From positions 1-64,000 of the forward strand of contig CALUUI010000008.1 of the NCBI GenBank assembly GCA_944323925.1: a stretch of DNA of 64,000 nt. The letters run 5' to 3'. The stretch comes from Candidatus Gastranaerophilales bacterium (GTDB lineage: Bacteria; Cyanobacteriota; Vampirovibrionia; Gastranaerophilales; Gastranaerophilaceae). The notes under the pieces are model-generated. The model was not told where the DNA came from and searched no databases. It worked only from the letters and a program-made list of their open reading frames with translations. A program made the translations under genes and the position numbers. How positions within the stretch are numbered: position 1 is the stretch's first letter; each line of letters starts with the position of its first letter. This document shows, one piece after another, positions 24,381 through 33,542 of the stretch.

Positions 24381-27272
24381 ATGACGGATGTATCAAAAAT
24401 GATAGCAACATTCCGTGCTCAGAATCCTGTTGAAACCATAGGTAAAACAGATAAAGAAGTTGCGGACTTGATGCTTTCAAAGAAAGGGGGATTGTCGTAT
24501 GCCGAAGCCTCTGCATTGATGGAGGCATTTAGCGGAGACCCAGAACCGGTAGGAGATTTAACTTCCTTTAAAACCAAGGGACAAGCTGCTCCGGAGGAAG
24601 ATCCATTAGCTAAGTACATGCCATCTGCAAGGGAAGGTGTTCCTTCACCTAAAAGTAATAAGGCTGGAATTATCGCCGGTCTTACGGCTGGTATAGGTGC
24701 TGTAACTTATTTTCTGACCAGAGGAAAAGTTAAACCTGCTACAATAGGCAAAGCTGCTTTGGGTGTTGGGGCTGCTGTTACTGTTGGGGCTACAATGGCT
24801 AGTTGTAGTTCTGAACCGGATATTTATGTTAATGAAGAAAATAATTTTAATTTTAATTTTGATTTTGGACCAATAGTTGATAAATTAAACAAGTTAATTG
24901 AACAAAATAGTGAGTTTAAGGATATTTATTATGCAATGCTTGATCATATTCAAAAAATAGAAGAAGAACAAGCAGAAAATAATGCGCAAATTAAAATTAT
25001 TTTAAATGAAATTTTAGAAACTTTGAATGGGATTAAAGATGCGAATGACAATAGAGCTATTATTTTAGAAAAGATACTTGCAGCAATTGCTGAGGGTAAT
25101 ACTCAAAATCTGGAATTTTTCAACAAAATATTAGAGACATTAGCAAAAATGGATGCAGGTAATGAAGATGTTATTTCATTCTTAGAAAAAATACTTAATG
25201 AAATTACCAGTGGTAACGCACAAAGTTCTGTCTTACTTAATACAATAATTGAAGCCCTTGGTAATATAGAAAAAGGTGACGATTCCAAACTCGAACTCTT
25301 AAAACAAATCTATAATGAAGTTAAGAGCGGTAACGCAAAGAATGAAACATTACTAAATACAATAATTGAAGCCCTTGGTAATATAGAAAAAGGTGACGAT
25401 TCCAAACTCGAACTCTTAAAACAAATCTATAATGAAGTTAAGAGCGGTAACGCAAAGAATGAAACATTACTAAATACAATAATTGAAGCTCTTGGTAATA
25501 TAGAAAAAGGTGACGATTCCAAACTTGAACTCTTAAAACAAATCTATAATGAAGTTAAGAGCGGTAACATACAAAATGCAGCAGCTTACAATAACATTAT
25601 AGAAATTCTCTCTAAACTCGACAAGAATGATACAGATAAAATGGATGTCCTTAATAAAATTCTTACAGAGGTTCAAAAAGGAAATACTCAAAATAGTGAA
25701 GCATACAATAATCTTCTTACTTTGTGGAACAGTATTAAGGATGGTAATGATAGCAGAAACAAAGTTCTTGATAAAATCCTTACCGAAATACAAAATGGTA
25801 ATACTCAAAACCTAACTGCGTTTAATGATATTCTAGTATCACTGAGTGAATTAAAAGATGAAAATTCACAAAATACAGCAGCAATAGTTGATGTGATAAT
25901 CGGCATGTGGGATGCTATAGCTACGGGTAATAAAGAAACCATTGAAATCCTTAATAAATTATTAGAAAGCAATGCATCTAATAATAAAGAGCTTATGGAT
26001 TTAATTAATAAGTTGTTCAATGATTCTCAAATTAGTGCAGATGAACGTACAGATAAGATTATTGAGGCAATTAATAACGTTGCTGAAATGGTTAAAAATC
26101 TTGAAGCAACGGTTGCTGCAACAGGTGATGCAATATCAAATGCAATTGCTGGTTTAAGTACACAGTTGGATGCTCTTTTAAAAGCATATCAAGAAGGAAA
26201 CAAAACTTCTCAGGATGTATTGGCAGAGTTGCAAACAATTATTACTAAGTTGACAACCGGTAATGAATTAAGCAGTACAACAAATACCTTATTAGAAGAA
26301 CTGTTAAAGAAAGCTGATCAAATAATATCATCAGGTGGTGATGTTAACGATTACACTGATATACTAAATCAAATTTTAGCTGCTATTAATGATGTGGTAG
26401 CAGGTATAGAAGATATCAAGATTGGTATTGGTGAAAACAACGCAGATATAACGGCAGCATTAGAGGAAATTATTAAAAATCAAAATGTACAAACAGATGC
26501 TCTTAATAAATTTGCGGAACAAAGTACAGCTAACCAAGAAAAATTAATAGCTCAAGGTGAAACAATAATAGCCGAACTTCAAAAACTAGGTGTAAATCTT
26601 GATAATGGTATATTAGAAGTCGTTAATACGATAAAAGACAGTAACGCAGCTTTAGCTGCTCAAGTCGCAGCATTAGCAGAGGCTCTTGGTCTTAAGATGG
26701 ATGATAATGCTCAGGCTATTATCAATACTATTAACGGTCTAAAACCAAACATTGAAGCTATAGAAAATGCAATTAAGAATTTGATTGATGCAACAAATAA
26801 TGGAAAATTAGATCTTACAACTACTAACAACTTGATACAAACAGTAATTAACCTGTTGAGTGCTCAAGATAATCCGTCATTTGATTTGAGCGAAATCACT
26901 TCAATGTTAACAACTACAAATGCTCTGTTACAAAAATTGCTGGATAAGGATACATCAAACGATCCGACTGCAATACTTGATGCATTAAACAAAATGATGG
27001 AAATACTTAAAAATTTACAAGTCGGTGGTGGTTCTACAGTTGATTTGACTACAACCAATAATTTGATCCAAACTTGTATTACTCAGTTATCACAATTAGT
27101 TGCAGCGCAATCTACAAGTTCTGATATTATGGCAAGTGTAACTAATTTGGGTACCCAATTGACAGAGGTAATTGCAAGTTTACAAACAGGTAATGTTACT
27201 ACAGACGAAATTAATGCTAAATTAGATGCGATTATGGATGCTATTAATGAATTATCAGCAAAAGCAGGCTAA
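24381..27272 (+). CDS. 963-aa repetitive helical protein with internal membrane segment
   Basis: Residues 1-90 are soluble (TDKEVADLMLSKKGGLSYAE). Two hydrophobic segments follow at about 94-112 and 120-142, the second ending in a Cys with lipobox-like context (ATMASC). The remaining 800 residues consist of degenerate 35-39-residue helical repeats rich in Asn, Ile and Leu (consensus near NTIIEALGNIEKGDDSKLELL). Three copies in the middle are almost identical at DNA level. The architecture suggests a membrane-anchored, extended coiled rod, with either a cytoplasmic or an exported rod possible. No enzymatic motif is seen. Ribosome site AAAGGAG; strong terminator at the end. Family not recognised. 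Confidence 0.85.
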   Translation: MTDVSKMIATFRAQNPVETIGKTDKEVADLMLSKKGGLSYAEASALMEAFSGDPEPVGDLTSFKTKGQAAPEEDPLAKYMPSAREGVPSPKSNKAGIIAGLTAGIGAVTYFLTRGKVKPATIGKAALGVGAAVTVGATMASCSSEPDIYVNEENNFNFNFDFGPIVDKLNKLIEQNSEFKDIYYAMLDHIQKIEEEQAENNAQIKIILNEILETLNGIKDANDNRAIILEKILAAIAEGNTQNLEFFNKILETLAKMDAGNEDVISFLEKILNEITSGNAQSSVLLNTIIEALGNIEKGDDSKLELLKQIYNEVKSGNAKNETLLNTIIEALGNIEKGDDSKLELLKQIYNEVKSGNAKNETLLNTIIEALGNIEKGDDSKLELLKQIYNEVKSGNIQNAAAYNNIIEILSKLDKNDTDKMDVLNKILTEVQKGNTQNSEAYNNLLTLWNSIKDGNDSRNKVLDKILTEIQNGNTQNLTAFNDILVSLSELKDENSQNTAAIVDVIIGMWDAIATGNKETIEILNKLLESNASNNKELMDLINKLFNDSQISADERTDKIIEAINNVAEMVKNLEATVAATGDAISNAIAGLSTQLDALLKAYQEGNKTSQDVLAELQTIITKLTTGNELSSTTNTLLEELLKKADQIISSGGDVNDYTDILNQILAAINDVVAGIEDIKIGIGENNADITAALEEIIKNQNVQTDALNKFAEQSTANQEKLIAQGETIIAELQKLGVNLDNGILEVVNTIKDSNAALAAQVAALAEALGLKMDDNAQAIINTINGLKPNIEAIENAIKNLIDATNNGKLDLTTTNNLIQTVINLLSAQDNPSFDLSEITSMLTTTNALLQKLLDKDTSNDPTAILDALNKMMEILKNLQVGGGSTVDLTTTNNLIQTCITQLSQLVAAQSTSSDIMASVTNLGTQLTEVIASLQTGNVTTDEINAKLDAIMDAINELSAKAG
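25239..25589 (+). repeat. Three 117-bp tandem repeats inside the 963-aa gene
   Basis: Units start at 25239, 25356 and 25473, an exact 117-bp period (39 codons). Units 1 and 2 agree base for base through most of their length. Unit 3 differs by two synonymous C-to-T changes before diverging near its end. Flanking units share only protein-level similarity, which points to a recent local expansion. Confidence 0.95.
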
Positions 27273-27292
27273 ATAGTAATACCTGAAAAAAT

Positions 27293-27336
27293 AAAAAAGG
27301 GAGCGACTTAAGTATTTAAGTCGCTCCCTTTTTTTT
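27293..27336 (+). terminator. Terminator of the 963-aa gene
   Basis: A 13-bp perfect core stem (27299-27311 with 27316-27328) with loop GTAT, extended by A/T pairs, ends in a long T run. Confidence 0.92.
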
Positions 27337-27339
27337 TCT

Positions 27340-27348
27340 ATGTTATAA
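27340..27348 (+). promoter_or_regulatory. Extended -10 promoter of the IDH-like gene
   Basis: TGTTATAAT (TGn plus TATAAT) lies just after the preceding terminator. Transcription would start near 27355, leaving a short leader with ribosome site AGAGG before the ATG at 27367. Confidence 0.5.
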
Positions 27349-27366
27349 TGTTTAAAAGAGGTTGAT

Positions 27367-28365
27367 ATGAAAACGATTACATTAATACAAGGTGATGGTA
27401 TAGGTCCGGAAATAGTCAATTCGGTAGTTAAAATACTAGAGGCAGCCAATGTTAAAATTGATTGGGATTTACAAACTGCGGGTGCGGAAGTGGCGCAAAC
27501 AGAAGGTGTACCACTACCAGAAAGGGTTCTTAAATCTATAAAAAAGAACGGAGTAGCACTTAAATCACCTGTTACTACACCTATAGGAAAAGGTTTCCGT
27601 TCGGTAAATGTTCAATTAAGAAAAGAACTTGATTTATACGCTAATTTAAGACCTTGTTATAATATACCTTCTGTAAAAACCAGGTATGATAATGTAGATA
27701 TTGTTGTAGTAAGAGAAAATACAGAAGACTTATATGCCGGAATTGAAGAAAAAATTGATGAGAATACTGCTCATAGTATAAAAATTATTACAAGAGCAGC
27801 ATCAGAAAGAATTGCAGACTTTGCATTTGATTATGCTGTTAAAAATAACCGAAAACTTGTTACGGCTGTTTCTAAAGCCAATATCTGTAAATTATCAGAC
27901 GGATTATTTCTGGAAGCAGTAAGAAGTATTGCTCAAAGGTATCCAAGTATACAATACAAAGAAATTCTGGTTGATAATTGCTGTATGCAGCTTGTACAGA
28001 ACCCTAATCAGTTTGATGTTTTAGTATTACCCAATTTATATGGTGATATAGTATCCGACTTAACAGCAGGACTAATAGGCGGACTGGGAGTTGCTCAAGG
28101 TGCTAACATAGGTAAAGATTGCGCCGTTTTTGAACCTGTTCATGGTTCTGCTCCTGATATTGCAGGACAGGATAAAGCGAATCCTACGGCTTTAATTCTT
28201 TGCGCTATACAAATGCTTAATTATATAGGTGAAGCTAACGTTGGAAATACTATTAAAGAGGCACTATTTAAAACTTTTGAACAAGGTGTGTTTACTGCTG
28301 ATTTGGGTGGTACTGCCTCTTGTTCTCAATTTACGAATGCTATTATTAAAAACATACAGGAGTAA
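27367..28365 (+). CDS. NAD-dependent isocitrate dehydrogenase-like enzyme
   Basis: This 332-aa member of the isocitrate/isopropylmalate dehydrogenase family contains GDGIGPEI near the start, the substrate loop SVNVQLRKELDLYANLRP and VVVRENTEDLYAGIE. The metal-binding stretch LYGDIVSDLTAGLIGGLG and FEPVHGSAPDIAGQ are also present. The Ser-x-Asn loop and RENTEDLY favour isocitrate over isopropylmalate; homoisocitrate cannot be excluded. It probably supplies 2-oxoglutarate for glutamate synthesis. It heads an apparent operon with an unknown gene and adenine deaminase. Confidence 0.92.
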   Translation: MKTITLIQGDGIGPEIVNSVVKILEAANVKIDWDLQTAGAEVAQTEGVPLPERVLKSIKKNGVALKSPVTTPIGKGFRSVNVQLRKELDLYANLRPCYNIPSVKTRYDNVDIVVVRENTEDLYAGIEEKIDENTAHSIKIITRAASERIADFAFDYAVKNNRKLVTAVSKANICKLSDGLFLEAVRSIAQRYPSIQYKEILVDNCCMQLVQNPNQFDVLVLPNLYGDIVSDLTAGLIGGLGVAQGANIGKDCAVFEPVHGSAPDIAGQDKANPTALILCAIQMLNYIGEANVGNTIKEALFKTFEQGVFTADLGGTASCSQFTNAIIKNIQE

Positions 28366-28371
28366 AATAAT

Positions 28372-28959
28372 ATGACACAAACAGATACTACAGCGAAATT
28401 TGATCCAGGATGGGGAAAGCATGTTCTTGTTTACTCCGGAAGCGTAGAGTACTTGTATCGAGATATTAACCGATTTAAAAAATTAGGTCAGCGTAGTTTC
28501 AAATTTAAACAATATTATCCGAAAATTATTCAACTACTTGAAAATAATGTAGGGTTTTATCTTGGATGCCTTTTGTGGGCTTCATATATAAAAACTTTTG
28601 GTGATGTAGAAATTACCGGAAATCATTGTCTTGGCCAAAAATATGATGAAAAAGAACCTGACTTAGAAGTTGACTATATTATTACAAGTATAGATAAATT
28701 AAAACGGGATTATAAATATTTCGTTGGGAAAGATATCGAAATTCCAGAAATATATAAATGTATTATGATTACTTATAATGAATTTGCAGAAATTAATAAG
28801 GGTTTTGTGGAAACAAAAACAACAGGTGATTTAAAATTGCCACCGAACTTAAAAACACCGACAGATAGTGATTTAAAAGAAATAAAAACAGTGATTGATG
28901 AAGCTGTCGAAACCGGCAAATTGGAATTGTTAATACCATTGGCAGATAAGATATTGTAG
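28372..28959 (+). CDS. Hypothetical protein, 195 aa
   Basis: It starts 6 bp after the isocitrate dehydrogenase-like gene (ribosome site CAGGAG inside that gene's end) and ends 6 bp before adenine deaminase, so it is surely cotranscribed. The protein is soluble, mixed charge, with no signal peptide. The middle has aromatic helices (VGFYLGCLLWASYIKTFGD) and the C-terminus a Lys/Pro linker followed by an amphipathic helix (SDLKEIKTVIDEAVETGKLE). I do not recognise the family. Confidence 0.78.
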   Translation: MTQTDTTAKFDPGWGKHVLVYSGSVEYLYRDINRFKKLGQRSFKFKQYYPKIIQLLENNVGFYLGCLLWASYIKTFGDVEITGNHCLGQKYDEKEPDLEVDYIITSIDKLKRDYKYFVGKDIEIPEIYKCIMITYNEFAEINKGFVETKTTGDLKLPPNLKTPTDSDLKEIKTVIDEAVETGKLELLIPLADKIL

Positions 28960-28965
28960 GTAAAT

Positions 28966-30693
28966 ATGGGAAATGAAAGAGTTATAAACACCGCGCGAGG
29001 CTTAGAAAAAGCGGATTTAGTTATAAGAGATGCATCTATAGTAAATGTTTTTACAGATGAAATCTATAAGGCTGATATAGCAATTACTGATGGAATTATT
29101 GTTGGGGTCGGCAAAGGCTATCAAGGAAATAAAGAAATAAATGGAGAGGGTAAGTATGTATCTCCTTCATTTATTGATGGTCATGTACACTTAGAGAGTG
29201 CTATGCTTTTACCGTCTGAATATGCAAAATTAGTAGTTCCGTCCGGTACAACTACGGTTATTACAGATCCGCACGAGATATCGAATGTTTTGGGTTTACA
29301 CGGAATCAGTTTTATAAAGAATGCTGTTGAAGGTTTGCCTATGGATGTCTATTGTATGCTTCCGTCTTGCGTACCTGCTACTTCTTTTGAAACATCGGGA
29401 TTTGATCTTCAAAGTTATGATTTATCAATGCTGATTGATAGACCTTGGATTTTGGGATTGGCTGAAATGATGAATTTCACAGGCGTGCTTAATAATGACC
29501 CTGTAGTTATGTCTAAAATTGATTTAGCAAAAAGGTTTAATAAGCGAATTGACGGTCACGCACCTCAATTGACAGGCAAAGATTTATGCGCTTATGCTGC
29601 CGTTGGCGTTTCTTCTGACCACGAATGTACTACACCTGAGGAAGCATTAGAAAAATTACGCTTAGGCATGTACGTTATGATAAGAGAAGGAACGGCCGCA
29701 AAAGATTTAAAAGCGCTTATTCCTGTTTTATTAAAACAAAATACAGATAAATGTATATTTGTAACTGATGATAGGCATCCGCACGATTTAAAAACACATA
29801 TTAACGGTATGGTTAAAACTTGTGTAGAAGCAGGATTATCACCTGTTAAAGCTATAAGAATTGCAAGTCTTAATGCTGCTGAATATTTTGGATTAAAAAA
29901 TCTTGGGGCAATAGCTCCAGGGTATAAAGCCGATTTATTGTTGTTATCTGACTTAACAGAGTTCAACCCTGAGCTTGTTATTAAAGATGGAAATGTTGTT
30001 GCTGTAAACGGCAAACTTATTACAGAAACTAATTCAAATATGCAAATATCAGCTCGCGGTTCAGTAAATGTTCGCTGGATTGAAAGAGGCGATTTTAAAA
30101 TTAAAGCAGAGAGTGATTTGGTTAAAGCTATTCAAGTTATTCCAGAGCAGCTTATAACAAAAATTTACGATGCAAAAATAAATATCGTAGATGGTTATGC
30201 CGAACCAAATCTTGAAGATGATGTATTAAAAATCTGTGTAATAGAAAGGCATAGGGCATCAGGAAATATTGGTAAAGGATTTGTGCGAGGTTTTAAACTC
30301 AAATCAGGCGCTATAGCATCAACTGTTGCACATGATTCTCATAATATGGTTATTGTCGGTACAAACGATGAAGATATGTACCGTGCGGCAGTTAGGCTTA
30401 TAAAACTTCAAGGTGGAAAAGTTGTTGTTAATAACGGTGAAGTGCTTGCTGAATTACCATTGCCGATTGCAGGTATAATTTCGGATAAAGACTATGAATT
30501 TGTTATCAACAGATGTGATGAATTAAATACAGCAGCTCATTCTCTTGGTTGTCAGCTTGGTGATCCGTTTATGGCAATGGCATTTTTATCATTACCTGTT
30601 ATCCCTGAGATTAAAATTACTGATAAAGGGGTTTTTGACACGGCTAAATTTGATTTTATTGATATTTTTTCTAACGTTGCTGAAAAGGTTTAA
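28966..30693 (+). CDS. ade: Adenine deaminase
   Basis: The 575-aa amidohydrolase converts adenine to hypoxanthine and ammonia. The metal motif is in FIDGHVHLESAMLLPSEYAK and continues with TTTVITDPHEISNV. Later metal residues are in DGHAPQL and FVTDDRHPHDL. The C-terminal domain, with GSVNVRWIERGDFKI and TVAHDSHNMVIVGTND, is specific to the bacterial Ade family. It is the last gene of the IDH-unknown-ade unit, and there is no purine riboswitch in the short spacer. Confidence 0.96.
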   Translation: MGNERVINTARGLEKADLVIRDASIVNVFTDEIYKADIAITDGIIVGVGKGYQGNKEINGEGKYVSPSFIDGHVHLESAMLLPSEYAKLVVPSGTTTVITDPHEISNVLGLHGISFIKNAVEGLPMDVYCMLPSCVPATSFETSGFDLQSYDLSMLIDRPWILGLAEMMNFTGVLNNDPVVMSKIDLAKRFNKRIDGHAPQLTGKDLCAYAAVGVSSDHECTTPEEALEKLRLGMYVMIREGTAAKDLKALIPVLLKQNTDKCIFVTDDRHPHDLKTHINGMVKTCVEAGLSPVKAIRIASLNAAEYFGLKNLGAIAPGYKADLLLLSDLTEFNPELVIKDGNVVAVNGKLITETNSNMQISARGSVNVRWIERGDFKIKAESDLVKAIQVIPEQLITKIYDAKINIVDGYAEPNLEDDVLKICVIERHRASGNIGKGFVRGFKLKSGAIASTVAHDSHNMVIVGTNDEDMYRAAVRLIKLQGGKVVVNNGEVLAELPLPIAGIISDKDYEFVINRCDELNTAAHSLGCQLGDPFMAMAFLSLPVIPEIKITDKGVFDTAKFDFIDIFSNVAEKV

Positions 30694-30713
30694 TCTCATA
30701 TTATGATTAACTA

Positions 30714-30940
30714 ATGCCTCTAATTATTGAGGATTATTCTGCTATGTTATTTTCGAAATAAAAAACCATCTGTTAGTATGATGCCTCGACTAAAAATACG
30801 ATAAAAAATATCCTGCATAAAGATTATTTTCCATGCCTCATACAAAAAACTCTTGATTTTTTAAAACCCATGTCAGGCATGCTTTTGAGGCATGTTCTAA
30901 ATCTTTGGGTGTAAACCCTTTTATGTAGAAAAAAGGCATG
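30714..30940. repeat. Cluster of six ATGCCT/AGGCAT motifs in a 345-bp gap
   Basis: The intergenic region 30694-31038 has no plausible gene. ATGCCT occurs at 30714, 30781 and 30833, and its complement AGGCAT at 30875, 30888 and 30934. The first three and last three are therefore in opposite orientation, arranged around about 30855. The best inverted pair is CATGCCTCA (30832-30840) with TGAGGCATG (30886-30894). This could be a folded RNA or an operator array for the two-component/flagellar genes downstream. Confidence 0.6.
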
Positions 30941-31038
30941 AAAATCAATCTGTTTATGGATGTAGGAGTCATCTAAAAGGTTGTAATATTTTTAATGTAG
31001 AGAATAAATAAAAATTTTTTTTGAGGAGAGGGTATAGT

Positions 31039-31743
31039 ATGAGACGTGAGTTTAAGAAAAAATCAAGTGTGATTTTGATTGATGACAATTATGAGCATGT
31101 CAACGGAATTAAGGAGCTTTTAAATCTAGAAGGTACATTTAACGTTATTTCAGCAGCAACTAGCGTTAATGTAGGAACAACATTAATTAAACGTCATAAT
31201 CCGGATATTGTTATTCTTGATATGAATATGCCTGAAAGAGATGGTTTACAAGCCCTACAAGATATTGAAGCGTTAGGGTTAGGAACAAAGGTTCTTGTTT
31301 TAAGCGGATATGATGATGCAGATTTAATCTTTAGAGCAATGAAGCTTGGTGCTAAGGGATATATTTTAAAAACTATGGCATCAGCACAACTTATTTATGC
31401 AATTGAAGAAGTTTTATCAGGAAAGATTTATCTTCCTCTAGCTATTTCATCAAGATTTTTTGAATACTTCCAAAAGACGTTCCGCGATGAAGCAGCTGAA
31501 ACAGTTAAGGAAGAAAATTATCTTGATTCACTAACTCACCGTGAAGAAGAAGTTCTTGAACTTTTAACACAAGGCGTAACATACAAAGGTGTTGCAAACA
31601 AGTTATTTATTTCAGAAACAACAGTTAAAACGCACGTAAATAATATTTTCCAAAAGTTGCAGGTAAATGATAGAACTCAAGCAGTTTTATATGCAATTAA
31701 CAATGGTTTTTTAAACAAAAAAGTTAAAATTAAAGCATTATAA
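31039..31743 (+). CDS. Response regulator, LuxR/NarL type
   Basis: The 234-aa regulator has a receiver domain (about 8-130) with acidic pocket D15-D16, phosphoacceptor D61 (VILDMNMP) and conserved Lys in GYILKTM. A LuxR-type helix-turn-helix follows at about 165-230 (LTHREEEVLELLTQGVTYKG, then ETTVKTHVNNIFQKLQV). It should bind DNA as a dimer when phosphorylated by the kinase gene 2 bp downstream. I start at 31039, behind GAGGAGAGGG; the TTG 6 codons earlier coincides with that site. The next genes are flagellar, so motility control is a reasonable inference. Confidence 0.93.
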   Translation: MRREFKKKSSVILIDDNYEHVNGIKELLNLEGTFNVISAATSVNVGTTLIKRHNPDIVILDMNMPERDGLQALQDIEALGLGTKVLVLSGYDDADLIFRAMKLGAKGYILKTMASAQLIYAIEEVLSGKIYLPLAISSRFFEYFQKTFRDEAAETVKEENYLDSLTHREEEVLELLTQGVTYKGVANKLFISETTVKTHVNNIFQKLQVNDRTQAVLYAINNGFLNKKVKIKAL

Positions 31744-31745
31744 AT

Positions 31746-32999
31746 ATGAAACGAGTAGTACCTAAAAAAAATCTATTAAAGAATCTTATTTATATACAAG
31801 AAAATAAGACAATAACCAGACGAACTGTGGAGGGAATGTTCAGAGCATTTGTAGAACCTTTGCTTAACTCTCCTCAAGAAGGTTTGGCTGTTTACAGACT
31901 TTTGGATAAAACTCCTTATCAAGGATTGCTTAGCAGGTTAAAATACATAGATGTTAAACTGATTGACTATATGAAGGAATCTGCATATAAGCAGGATATT
32001 TGGGAGCAAACTGAGTTTCTGTGCATTCTTACACATCGTTATGGAATAGTTTTTATATGGGATTATTCGCTTGAATCCGTTGATGGATACGCAGGTTACT
32101 ATTTAAAATTCAACTCAAGGCTTCTCGATGAAGGCTTTGATATTATCAACGATAATTCAAAAATCAGTCTTAAAAAATATATGGAAAAATTCCGTCCGGA
32201 TAGACGTGATAACGATATGCTAAACAGTGTTATGCTAAATCTTTTTGATATGTATAACTCTGAAACACAAGAAGTTATCGCTGTTGATATGGAACGGGAT
32301 GCAATGGATAAATCGCTTGAAGTTAAAACAAGCTATGATAAGAAAACAAGATATATTGCTCACGAAATAAAAAATCAATTATCAATATGTGAACTTTATG
32401 CTCAAATCATAAGAAAGTATTGCGAAAAAAATGATATAGAAAGTGAAACAATAGAAAATGCTGTTGATTGTATAGCTAAATCTATAAGTATGGCAAGTAA
32501 TAGTCTATTATCATTGAAAACAATTGACGAAACCAAAATTGAACTTTGTGAAATAAGAGAACTTGTAAATGAAGCGGTAAGTTTGGCAAAAGTGTACACA
32601 GAAGGTAAAAATATTGAATTGAAAGTAGAAAATAATATAGATTCAACTATATTAGCAGATAAATTAAAATTCGAGGCTGTGATAATAAATCTTATAAAAA
32701 ATGCCGCAGAAGCATTGAACAACGATATTGAGGATGGGAGCCCCTCAAATAATGGTAAGTATATTGTAATAAAAACATCTTGTGAAGATGTTTTCGTAAA
32801 AGTCATTGTCGAAAACAATGGAAGGGCAATATCAGAACCGGATAGGATATTCGAAGAAGGTTATACAACAAAGTCAAGCGGAAGTGGTTATGGATTAGTC
32901 ATTTGTAAAAAAGATATTGAGGATCAATGTGGTCAGATAAAATTGGTTAAATCGGATGAAGATTCAACTATATTTGAAATATCAATGGGTGTAGTGTAG
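31746..32999 (+). CDS. Sensor histidine kinase paired with the upstream regulator
   Basis: The 417-aa soluble kinase has an N-terminal sensor region (about 1-190) of no recognised type, with aromatic segments such as FIWDYSLESVDGYAGYYLKF. The phosphoacceptor H206 is in YIAHEIKNQLSI. The HATPase domain carries N box NLIKNAAEAL, a weak G1 box (VIVENNGRAI instead of DNGxGI) and G2 GSGYGLVICKKDI. H-E-I-K-N-x-L-S and the altered G1 resemble NtrB/KinB-like families. It is coupled to the response regulator and followed 17 bp later by flgB. Confidence 0.9.
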   Translation: MKRVVPKKNLLKNLIYIQENKTITRRTVEGMFRAFVEPLLNSPQEGLAVYRLLDKTPYQGLLSRLKYIDVKLIDYMKESAYKQDIWEQTEFLCILTHRYGIVFIWDYSLESVDGYAGYYLKFNSRLLDEGFDIINDNSKISLKKYMEKFRPDRRDNDMLNSVMLNLFDMYNSETQEVIAVDMERDAMDKSLEVKTSYDKKTRYIAHEIKNQLSICELYAQIIRKYCEKNDIESETIENAVDCIAKSISMASNSLLSLKTIDETKIELCEIRELVNEAVSLAKVYTEGKNIELKVENNIDSTILADKLKFEAVIINLIKNAAEALNNDIEDGSPSNNGKYIVIKTSCEDVFVKVIVENNGRAISEPDRIFEEGYTTKSSGSGYGLVICKKDIEDQCGQIKLVKSDEDSTIFEISMGVV

Positions 33000-33016
33000 G
33001 GTTTGGAGGTTAGAGT

Positions 33017-33502
33017 ATGAATTTGATATCATCAAACTCAATGGAATTAATGAAACTTGGTATGGATGGGCTTTTAGAAAGGCAAAGAGCCGTTTCTGCA
33101 AATATAGCAAACGTAATGACTCCGGGGTATGTGAGAAAAGAAGTAAGTTTTGAAAGTCAACTTGCAGAAATTAAAGAGAATGCAGATTTACAAGATTATA
33201 TAAAAGGACAAAACAGTATTAAGTATAATCCGAATTCAATAAATGAATTTACCAGAGAAATTCCTAAGTATCGAGTTCCGACAGTACAAGAAAAAGCATA
33301 CTTGCAATCAGATATTATGGCAAATTTTGAGCCGCAAGTAGTAGATGATATTTACAATGGTGCAACAACAGATGGAAACAATGTTGAATTAGAAAAAGAA
33401 GTTATGGATTTATCAAAAACCGGTACAAAATATCTTATACTTTCAAATTTAGAAAGTCGTGCCTACCAAGGAGTATCCGATATAATTCGAGGCGGTCAAT
33501 AG
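33017..33502 (+). CDS. flgB: Flagellar basal-body rod protein FlgB
   Basis: The 161-aa rod protein has the N-terminal Flg_bb_rod motif LLERQRAVSANIANVMTPGYVRKEVSF (positions about 18-44) and the usual C-terminal helix (SNLESRAYQGVSDIIRGG). It builds the proximal rod with FlgC and FliE, encoded next. Ribosome site GGAGG. Its length is slightly above typical FlgB. Being 17 bp downstream of the kinase gene, it is likely in the same transcript. Confidence 0.95.
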   Translation: MNLISSNSMELMKLGMDGLLERQRAVSANIANVMTPGYVRKEVSFESQLAEIKENADLQDYIKGQNSIKYNPNSINEFTREIPKYRVPTVQEKAYLQSDIMANFEPQVVDDIYNGATTDGNNVELEKEVMDLSKTGTKYLILSNLESRAYQGVSDIIRGGQ

Positions 33503-33542
33503 TCTGTGACAAGATAAGTTCATAAAATACGGAGGTTAAATT

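Noticed and set aside
25239-25589. CRISPR-like array
   Set aside because: The repeats are head-to-tail 117-bp in-frame coding units without spacers, and no cas gene is present.
28960-28965. Purine riboswitch for adenine deaminase
   Set aside because: Only 6 bp separate it from the upstream gene; there is no room for an aptamer, and none is seen upstream of the IDH-like gene.
29592-30014. 140-codon minus-strand open frame inside adenine deaminase
   Set aside because: Antisense to a well-conserved coding region with no initiation signal.
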